Source of the DNA: Bacillota bacterium
GTDB lineage: Bacteria > Bacillota_G > Limnochordia > DTU010
Direction: 5' to 3'
Length of the DNA: 6,295 nucleotides
Assembly: GCA_012799255.1 (NCBI GenBank)
Contig: JAAZLQ010000052.1
Location: 1 to 6,295 of the forward strand
This document shows positions 1 through 5,563 of the stretch, one piece after another. The notes beneath the pieces are model-generated. The model was not told where the DNA came from and searched no databases. It saw only the letters and a program-made list of their open reading frames with translations. Position numbers and translations under genes: made by a program. Every line of letters starts with the position of its first letter. Within the stretch, counting starts at the first letter, position 1.

Positions 1-493
1 CAGCGGAAGTCATGTCGTTAACCTGCAAGTCAACATTTTGACCTTCGTTAGCACCAATGTGGAACTTAGCACTGAACTCGCCACCTAGAAGATTCTGGGT
101 ATTGAACTCTGTAGTATCAGCAATACGGGTAATCTCAGCTGCAAGTTGGTCGATTTCTTTCTGGATTTCACCACGATCGACTTCCGTGTTAGTATCAGTA
201 GCCGACTGAATAGCTAGTTCACGCATTCTTTGCAGAATCGCATGAGTCTCGTTAAGTGCACCTTCAGCGGTTTGAATCAAGCTAATGCCGTCTTGAGCGT
301 TCCTAGCAGCCTGCTTCAATCCACGAATTTGCCCTCTCATTTTTTCAGAGATTGCGAGACCTGCTGCATCATCGCCGGCACGGTTGATTCTAAAGCCGGA
401 GGAGAGTTTCTCCATGGACTTCGATGCAGCCGTTTGATTCATACCCAACTGCCTGTGGGCGTTAAGAGCCATTACGTTGTTATTAATTCTCAT
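1..493 (-). CDS. hag: Flagellin, N-terminal part (3' end beyond the window)
   Basis: Flagellin is the subunit of the flagellar filament; it is exported through the flagellar type III apparatus and polymerises outside the cell. The first 164 residues are visible. They start MRINNNVMALNAHRQLG and continue through the conserved D0/D1 helices, with KLSSGFRINRAGDDAAGLAI at about residues 29-48, KMRGQIRGL at 51-59 and QDGISLIQTAEGALNETHAI at 67-86. LQRMRELA at 87-94 is the segment that in many bacteria is part of the TLR5-recognised surface. The match to Bacillus subtilis Hag is very close up to about residue 95 and looser afterwards. The ATG at 493-491 is supported by an AAGGAGGT ribosome binding site 7 nt upstream and by the invariant flagellin N-terminus. 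The reading frame is open to the window edge, so the variable centre and C-terminal D1/D0 helices are not seen. Expression is probably under the flagellar sigma factor and CsrA (see the leader features). The family assignment is secure; hag or fliC is a naming choice. Confidence 0.97.
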   Translation of the reverse strand, partial: MRINNNVMALNAHRQLGMNQTAASKSMEKLSSGFRINRAGDDAAGLAISEKMRGQIRGLKQAARNAQDGISLIQTAEGALNETHAILQRMRELAIQSATDTNTEVDRGEIQKEIDQLAAEITRIADTTEFNTQNLLGGEFSAKFHIGANEGQNVDLQVNDMTSA

Positions 494-497
494 TTAG

Positions 498-516
498 TTT
501 ACCTCCTTGTGGTAAA
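498..516 (-). promoter_or_regulatory. Predicted CsrA binding hairpin 2 overlapping the flagellin Shine-Dalgarno
   Basis: On the minus strand TTTACC and GGTAAA can pair around the loop ACAAGGA. The site ACAAGGAGGT (510-501) contains the Shine-Dalgarno AAGGAGGT (508-501), 7 nt before the flagellin ATG. It matches the CsrA consensus at 9 of the 10 positions from A3 to U12, with the GGA core in the loop. CsrA bound here would block ribosome access, the known mechanism for B. subtilis hag. The hairpin alone also hides the last bases of the Shine-Dalgarno. Translational repression here is inferred. Confidence 0.75.
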
Positions 517-531
517 TCATTATGTTTTTCA

Positions 532-547
532 GGAACATCCTTGTTCC
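532..547 (-). promoter_or_regulatory. Predicted CsrA binding hairpin 1 in the flagellin leader
   Basis: The minus-strand sequence GGAACAAGGATGTTCC forms a 5-bp stem (GGAAC/GTTCC) with AAGGAT in the loop. The overlapping 12-mer GAACAAGGATGT matches the CsrA consensus RUACARGGAUGU at 11 of 12 positions, and the GGA core sits in the loop as CsrA/RsmA sites require. B. subtilis hag mRNA carries two CsrA sites in an equivalent arrangement, an upstream one and one over the ribosome binding site. No csrA or fliW gene is in the window, so the assignment rests on motif and context. Confidence 0.78.
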
Positions 548-550
548 CTT

Positions 551-587
551 GGACTGCAGTCGAGCTGGCCATTCTCGACCATAGTCC
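551..587 (-). promoter_or_regulatory. Long hairpin in the flagellin leader
   Basis: In the predicted flagellin mRNA leader GGACT (587-583) can pair with AGTCC (555-551), and GTCGAG (579-574) with CTCGAC (564-559). Between them is a short stretch with two G-U pairs and one A-C mismatch, closing on a 9-nt loop. No T-run follows, so it does not look like an intrinsic terminator. It could stabilise the mRNA or set the fold of the downstream CsrA-type hairpins. The pairing is read directly from the sequence; the role is inferred. Confidence 0.6.
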
Positions 588-634
588 CCAGTGTAACAAG
601 TCTTGGCCTTCGACTTCTTACCCCGTTACTCATA

Positions 635-661
635 ATATCGTCCACTTCACAGGACACTTTA
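635..661 (-). promoter_or_regulatory. Flagellar sigma factor (sigma-D/sigma-28) promoter of the flagellin gene
   Basis: On the minus strand TAAA (661-658) is followed by exactly 15 nt and then GACGATAT (642-635). This is the TAAA-N15-GCCGATAA pattern of sigma-28-family promoters, differing in the -10 element at the second and last bases. Transcription would begin near position 629, giving a leader of about 135 nt before the flagellin ATG. The -35 TAAA begins with the TAA stop codon of glgB (661-659), so promoter and coding sequence share bases. Identification is by pattern and by the downstream flagellin gene; it was not measured. Confidence 0.88.
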
Positions 662-2587
662 GCCCTTTTTTGAGAAATTTTCTAGAACCTGCACTTTGCC
701 AAGAAAAACAGCAGCAAGTGGCGGGAGTTTGATTTCTAAAGAATACCCTTTTCCATGCCACGTTAGCTCAGCACTTTTGAGCTCATTATTGCTTGTTTGT
801 CCCCCTCCCCCCCACCTCTCATCGTCACTATTAAAGATCTCCACATAACTCCCTGGCTCAGGGACACCAATACGATAATTTTCTCTTACAATTGGTGCAA
901 AGTTCACCACCACAATTATAAAATCCTGGGGATCCTTAGCCCTTCTGATGAAACTAAGCACACTCTGCTCACTATCATTAGCATCAATCCACTCAAAGCC
1001 GTCCCAGCTGTGATCTAGCTCCCATAAGGCCGGTTGCTCCTTATAAAACTGGTTAAGTGCCTTGTTGTATTCCCACAACTTCCTGTGCATTGGATAATCT
1101 AACAGGTGCCAATCTAAATCTTCATCATACTTCCATTCAATAAACTGCCCAAACTCATAACCCATAAAGAGCAATTTCTTTCCGGGATGCCCCATCATAT
1201 AACCCAGTAATGCCCTTAAGCCTGCAAACTTTTGCCCATAATCCCCTGGCATTTTATTAAGTAGCGACTTTTTACCATGCACTACTTCATCATGAGATAA
1301 AGGAAGCAGGTAGTTTTCACTAAAGGCATACATCAGTGAAAAGGTAACCAAGTTATGGTGATACTTGCGGTACATAGGCTCCTCTTCCACATAGCGGAGC
1401 AGATCATTCATCCATCCCATATTCCATTTATAATTAAACCCTATACCTCCCACATGAGTTGGCCTTGTGACCAAGGGCCAAGCAGTGCTTTCCTCCGCCA
1501 TCATTAAAGCATAAGGATGCCTGGCAAACACCTCCTGGTTAAGCTTCTTCAAAAAAGCTATCCCTTCCAAGTTTTCTCGACCACCTTGAGAGTTTGGATT
1601 CCACTCCCCAGGTCCCCTCCCATAATCTAAATACAGCATCGATGCAACTGCATCAACCCGCAGTCCATCAATATGATAAACATCCAGCCAAAACAGGGCA
1701 TTGGAAATTAAGAAACTCTGTACCTCCGTCTTGCCCAGATCAAAGTTATTAGTGCCCCAACCCCTGTTTTCAGCTCTCCTTGCTTCTGAGTGTTCATAGC
1801 AGGGCGTGCCATCAAACAGACGCAAACCTGGGTCGTCCCTTACAAAATGCCCTGGCACCCAATCCAAGATCACGCCAATACCCCGCTGGTGACAAACATC
1901 GATAAACGCCATAAAGTCCCGGGGATGCCCATGGCGACTGGTGGGAGCATAATAACCCATCGTTTGATAGCCCCAGGAGCCATCAAAGGGATGTTCCATA
2001 ATTGGTAAAAGTTCAATATGGGTGTAACCCATCTCTACCACATAATCCACTAGTTTCTCGGCTAATTCCTGGTAGCTATAATAGTCTTCAGAACCATGCA
2101 TCCGCCACGATCCTAAATGCACTTCATAAATCAACATAGGCTCTGTAAAGTGATCCCGCGTTGCCTTAGCCCTTTGCCACCTTTCATCTTTCCATTTGTA
2201 ACTATGTAAATCACAAAGACGGGATGCAGTAGCTGGCTTTTTCTCTGCCCAAAAAGCATAAGGATCCGCTTTTAAAAGTAGCTGTCCTCGCTTAGTTAAG
2301 ATCTCATATTTATACAAATCCCCCTCTTTAAGACCGGGAACAAAGGTAGCCCAAATCCCAGAATAGGGCATCCTTTCTAGTACATTGGCCCGTCCATCCC
2401 AACCATTAAAATCCCCCACAATCGAAACACGCTCCGCATAGGGTGCCCACACCGCAAATCTGGCTCCAGCTACTCCATTTTGCTCCAGTAAATGACCACC
2501 TAAAAAAGAGTAACTCTCAAAGTGAGTTCCCTGATGAAAAAGATAACGAACATACTCACTATAAGGTGAAGCAACCCACTTACTCAT
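659..2587 (-). CDS. glgB: 1,4-alpha-glucan (glycogen) branching enzyme, GH13 family
   Basis: GlgB cuts an alpha-1,4 chain and transfers it to a 6-hydroxyl, creating the alpha-1,6 branches of glycogen in the cytoplasm. The 642-residue protein is within the usual family length. An N-terminal CBM48 (about 22-115) contains the typical FAVWAPYAERVSIVGDFNGW (44-63). The GH13 barrel (about 150-520) has all conserved regions: ELLPIMEHPFDGSWGYQTMG (192-211), DWVPGHF (242-248), GLRVDAVASMLYLDYGR (308-324) with nucleophile D312, AEES with acid/base E365, and SHDEVVHGKKSLLNKMPGD (431-449) with D433. A C-terminal beta domain follows (about 535-635). The ATG overlaps the pulA end as ATGAGTAA, with a GGAGGGG ribosome binding site inside pulA, so translational coupling is likely. 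A G7-A-G5 tract encodes GGGG at 593-596. The TAA stop overlaps the flagellin promoter, and no terminator is evident after it. No catalytic residue is missing. Confidence 0.97.
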   Translation of the reverse strand: MSKWVASPYSEYVRYLFHQGTHFESYSFLGGHLLEQNGVAGARFAVWAPYAERVSIVGDFNGWDGRANVLERMPYSGIWATFVPGLKEGDLYKYEILTKRGQLLLKADPYAFWAEKKPATASRLCDLHSYKWKDERWQRAKATRDHFTEPMLIYEVHLGSWRMHGSEDYYSYQELAEKLVDYVVEMGYTHIELLPIMEHPFDGSWGYQTMGYYAPTSRHGHPRDFMAFIDVCHQRGIGVILDWVPGHFVRDDPGLRLFDGTPCYEHSEARRAENRGWGTNNFDLGKTEVQSFLISNALFWLDVYHIDGLRVDAVASMLYLDYGRGPGEWNPNSQGGRENLEGIAFLKKLNQEVFARHPYALMMAEESTAWPLVTRPTHVGGIGFNYKWNMGWMNDLLRYVEEEPMYRKYHHNLVTFSLMYAFSENYLLPLSHDEVVHGKKSLLNKMPGDYGQKFAGLRALLGYMMGHPGKKLLFMGYEFGQFIEWKYDEDLDWHLLDYPMHRKLWEYNKALNQFYKEQPALWELDHSWDGFEWIDANDSEQSVLSFIRRAKDPQDFIIVVVNFAPIVRENYRIGVPEPGSYVEIFNSDDERWGGGGQTSNNELKSAELTWHGKGYSLEIKLPPLAAVFLGKVQVLENFSKKG

Positions 2588-5441
2588 CTTGCTTTCCCCT
2601 CCGCCCCAAAATTAGAGCACTGCGCGCCTCAACTGTAGCCTGTGGTCCAACTAGAGTACCTAACTCTCCCACATCCTCCCCATTTACTAATAGATCCCAA
2701 CTTCCAGCATCAATTGTGATCTCAAGAGGCCAAGGATTACTATTTAAGAACACCAAAATCGTCTCATAACTATCGCCATTAGCATTAGGTCCCAGGGCAA
2801 AACCGATTAGGTTGGGATCTGGTAAATCTAAAAATCGCAGCTTATCCCGTACCTCTCTTCCTTCCCTGATGCGAAAAGCTAGTCTTTTCTTTCGAAGCTC
2901 AATTAACTTTTTGGTGTATTCAAAGAGCTCCCTAAATTCACCCTTCCGCTCCCAATCCACTTGATTCACATGATCTGGTGACTGATAACTATTCGGATCT
3001 CCCCCTTTAGTGCGGGCAAACTCCTGCCCAGCATGGAGAAAAGGGATCCCTTGACTGATCAAGATGATGACATGGGCTAGTTTCATCAACTTAATTCTCT
3101 CATCTTGCGATTCATACGGTGTTGTGCAGAGTAGCTTATCCCAGAGGGTTAGATTATCATGGGCTTCCACATAAATAACGCTTTGACTGGGCTCTTTCGC
3201 CCAAGGACCGTTGGAATAAAGAACCTTGCCATAATCAATCTGCGGATGCTTAACCGCGCCAGTTATTCCGAACTTCACAGTTTCCTTTTGCCCTGTCCCT
3301 TGAATAAAGCCCCCTTCAGCAGTATGAAAAACATGTCCTTTGATGCCATCCCGTAGATCATTGCAAAAAGAAGCGACTCCAGTTAACTGGGGAGTGTTTT
3401 CCTTTAAGGCCCGCTCATACTCAGGTAATGTACTTTGGGCTGCAGCCCACCCCTCCCCGTAAAGCAAGATTTCAGGATTAATCACATCCAGGGCCTGCCG
3501 TACTGCTTGCATCGTCTGTATGTGGTGCAGTCCCATCAGATCAAAACGAAAACCTGCCACTTTATACTCCCTCGCCCAATAGCTTACCGAATCCACAATA
3601 AACTTGCGCACCATCGACCTCTCATCTGCCAATTCGTTACCGCACCCTGATCCATTAGAAAAACTACCATCCTCATGATGACGATAATAATAGCCAGGGA
3701 CAAGTTTATGAAAAGATGAGACCACAGAATGAAAGGTATGATTATAAACCACATCCATCACCACGCTAAAGCCTGCCTGATTAAGTCCTTGAATCATCGT
3801 CTTCAGCTCCAAAATGCGGATCTTTCCATCTCGCGGATCACTAGCATAAGACCCTTCTGGAACATTAAAGTTCAAAGGATCATAGCCCCAGTTATAACTG
3901 GCCTGGGGCTGTGCTTCATCCACCGTGGCAAAATCAAAGATGGGCAGTAAATGCACATGTGTTACACCCAATTCCTTTAAATGATCAATACCAGTCACAA
4001 CTCCTGAAGGGGATCTACTGCCCGCTTCAATCAGTCCCAAATACTGTCCTTTAGCGGCGATTCCAGAGGTTGGTGAGCTAGAAAAATCCCGTACATGCAC
4101 TTCATAGATCACCGCATCAACTGGGTTTTCCAGTGGGATCCACTGCACTTCTTGCCAACCTGGGGGATTAGTCTGCTCTAAATCAACAATTTGCCCGCGC
4201 AAACCATTAATCCCAGTCGCTGTGGCGTAAGGGTCCACCACTTCTTCCGTTTGCTCCCCATGACTTACCAAAAAGTTATAAAACTTACCCTCCAGATCCC
4301 CTAAGATACTCCCTGACCAAACGCCTTTTTCACCCAACTCCAAAGGTGCTTTCACGCCCTTCCCACCTTCCCCTTCTTCGTAGAGGATAACTTCCATGCT
4401 TGTGGCAGTTGGTGCCCACACCTTAAATGTAGTTTGCTGTGGAGTGTAAGTCACTCCTAAGTCAGTTCCAGAATAGTGGAAAGCGACCTCAAACTCCTTG
4501 CTATCAAACACCTTACCGAAGGTTACAGGGGCTTTACCATGGGTTTTGTGCCTTAACTCATACTGCGTATTTAAATCCAGCGCTTCCCTAGTCTTAAGCA
4601 CAAAACTCTTAGGACCTTTCCCCTGGCGATACCAAGGGTGCACTTCCCCTAAAACAACTTCCCCATCTAATGTGAAAAGCCGAAAGCCCCACTTAGGTCC
4701 CAAATCTTCTTTAATAGGTAAGTGGCATTCTACCCGAATCGTCTGAACACCGTCTAAAGTGGCCAAAATGATCTTAGGCTCCCGATCCACATCCTTTTCC
4801 AGATAGTAGATCCGGGGATCATCTTGCATCAACCACACTTGCAGTTTCCCTTCCTCACTTGCCCGAAAGAAGGGCAGCTCCCGGTCACCCCCATCCTTCT
4901 CTAACCAGGCATTACCTAAAACGCTCCTTCTGAGCACAAAACCAAGCCCACTGGCATCTGTTTGCTCTTGCAAAACTAGCCTGGCCACCGCCCCAAAAGC
5001 ATCACCTGCGGTAAACTCAAGTGCACTCCCCTGCTCCCGGGGCCCCCAGATCCAGAGGTTCCAGCCCTCGTAGTTACCATCATAACGATAATAATGGAAG
5101 GTGATCTCAAGCTCAGGAAAGCTCCGCACCCTTTCCCGTAAGTGGGCTGGGGGAGCTAGATAAATCTTGGGATCGCCAGAAATGAGCCAAATCTCCCCCA
5201 CATCTCCCACAAACTCATCAAAATAACGGTCCTGATCCACGTCTTTTTCCCAGGAGGCTCCCCGAATCACAAAACCAATCCGCTTGTGCTCTTTGGCAAC
5301 TTCACAGATCGCGACCATACCAAAATAATCCGTTTCGCTGAACTTTACCCAACTACCACCATAGCCTTCCGGCCAGAGCCAGACTCCCCATGGCTCATAG
5401 TTCCGATCAGCTCGGTGATAGTGGATGATCACTTTTCGCAT
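2580..5441 (-). CDS. pulA: Type I pullulanase (debranching enzyme) with two CBM41 domains, no signal peptide
   Basis: Type I pullulanase hydrolyses alpha-1,6 links in pullulan, limit dextrins and branched alpha-glucans. The 953-residue protein begins with two CBM41 starch-binding domains (about 1-97 and 111-217), sharing the signature NYEPWGVWLW (14-23) and NYEGWNLWIW (123-132), whose tryptophans are the usual glucan stackers. A pullulanase linker domain (about 222-318) and CBM48 (about 320-420) follow. The GH13 barrel (about 440-855) carries the diagnostic YNWGYDP (516-522), DVVYNH (563-568), GFRFDL with nucleophile D634, YGEGW with acid/base E663, and EAHDN with D762. A C-terminal beta domain ends the protein. 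The start MRKVIIHYHR has no hydrophobic segment and lies 6 nt after GGAGGG. With no signal peptide or anchor it should be cytoplasmic, although CBM41 pullulanases are often exported. It is first in an apparent operon, overlapping glgB by 8 nt, which suggests a role in turning over internal glycogen or imported dextrins. Confidence 0.97.
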   Translation of the reverse strand: MRKVIIHYHRADRNYEPWGVWLWPEGYGGSWVKFSETDYFGMVAICEVAKEHKRIGFVIRGASWEKDVDQDRYFDEFVGDVGEIWLISGDPKIYLAPPAHLRERVRSFPELEITFHYYRYDGNYEGWNLWIWGPREQGSALEFTAGDAFGAVARLVLQEQTDASGLGFVLRRSVLGNAWLEKDGGDRELPFFRASEEGKLQVWLMQDDPRIYYLEKDVDREPKIILATLDGVQTIRVECHLPIKEDLGPKWGFRLFTLDGEVVLGEVHPWYRQGKGPKSFVLKTREALDLNTQYELRHKTHGKAPVTFGKVFDSKEFEVAFHYSGTDLGVTYTPQQTTFKVWAPTATSMEVILYEEGEGGKGVKAPLELGEKGVWSGSILGDLEGKFYNFLVSHGEQTEEVVDPYATATGINGLRGQIVDLEQTNPPGWQEVQWIPLENPVDAVIYEVHVRDFSSSPTSGIAAKGQYLGLIEAGSRSPSGVVTGIDHLKELGVTHVHLLPIFDFATVDEAQPQASYNWGYDPLNFNVPEGSYASDPRDGKIRILELKTMIQGLNQAGFSVVMDVVYNHTFHSVVSSFHKLVPGYYYRHHEDGSFSNGSGCGNELADERSMVRKFIVDSVSYWAREYKVAGFRFDLMGLHHIQTMQAVRQALDVINPEILLYGEGWAAAQSTLPEYERALKENTPQLTGVASFCNDLRDGIKGHVFHTAEGGFIQGTGQKETVKFGITGAVKHPQIDYGKVLYSNGPWAKEPSQSVIYVEAHDNLTLWDKLLCTTPYESQDERIKLMKLAHVIILISQGIPFLHAGQEFARTKGGDPNSYQSPDHVNQVDWERKGEFRELFEYTKKLIELRKKRLAFRIREGREVRDKLRFLDLPDPNLIGFALGPNANGDSYETILVFLNSNPWPLEITIDAGSWDLLVNGEDVGELGTLVGPQATVEARSALILGRRGKQDE

Positions 5442-5470
5442 CTGGCTCCCTCCCCCGTGGCTCTAGTTTA

Positions 5471-5488
5471 TCCAGTTTATGGACTGGA
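5471..5488. repeat. Inverted repeat in the pulA leader/upstream region
   Basis: TCCAGT (5471-5476) and ACTGGA (5483-5488) form a perfect 6-bp inverted repeat around TTATGG, 30-47 bp upstream of the pulA start codon. AGTTTA also occurs twice nearby (5465-5470 and 5474-5479). This could be an operator or a small leader hairpin. No T-run follows on either strand, so a terminator is unlikely. The repeat is seen; any function is inferred. Confidence 0.4.
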
Positions 5489-5501
5489 CTTGCAGAGGGC
5501 C

Positions 5502-5530
5502 CGTACATTTCCACCTATTCGTGATATAAT
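5502..5530 (+). promoter_or_regulatory. Extended -10 promoter for the RNA methyltransferase gene
   Basis: A perfect TATAAT at 5525-5530 is preceded by TGA at 5522-5524, giving the TGN extended -10 motif. The hexamer 17 bp upstream, CGTACA (5502-5507), matches the -35 consensus at only three of six bases, which fits an extended -10 promoter that needs little -35 contact. Transcription would start near 5537, about 27 nt before the start codon. The assignment is by pattern. Confidence 0.68.
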
Positions 5531-5551
5531 AACTTTAATTGGATTTGGAAA
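5523..5551 (-). promoter_or_regulatory. Tentative sigma-A-type promoter for pulA-glgB
   Basis: On the minus strand TTTCCA (5551-5546), a 17-nt spacer and TATATC (5528-5523) each match four of six bases of the vegetative -35 and -10 elements. Use of this promoter would give a leader of about 75 nt carrying the inverted repeat at 5471-5488. The match is weak, and AT-rich sequence here also forms the opposite promoter, so this is only the best candidate in the 122-bp gap. Confidence 0.3.
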
Positions 5552-5563
5552 GGTTGGGATAAT

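Noticed and set aside
532..587. Hairpins after glgB as a rho-independent terminator
   Set aside because: None of the stems is followed by a run of T on the minus strand, and they lie downstream of the flagellin promoter, so they belong to its leader.
230..673. 147-codon plus-strand reading frame across the flagellin start and leader
   Set aside because: It lies antisense to clearly conserved flagellin codons and crosses the promoter and leader structures; the product resembles nothing recognisable.
800..816. G-quadruplex in glgB
   Set aside because: The G tracts are few and unevenly spaced, and the run is explained by glycine codons; there is no promoter context.
2443..2769. 108-codon plus-strand reading frame across the pulA-glgB junction
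   Set aside because: Both ends of the real minus-strand genes occupy this stretch; the frame has no recognisable domain.
5471..5488. Inverted repeat before pulA as a CsrA site
   Set aside because: The only GGA falls in the stem, not the loop, and the flanking bases do not match the CsrA consensus.
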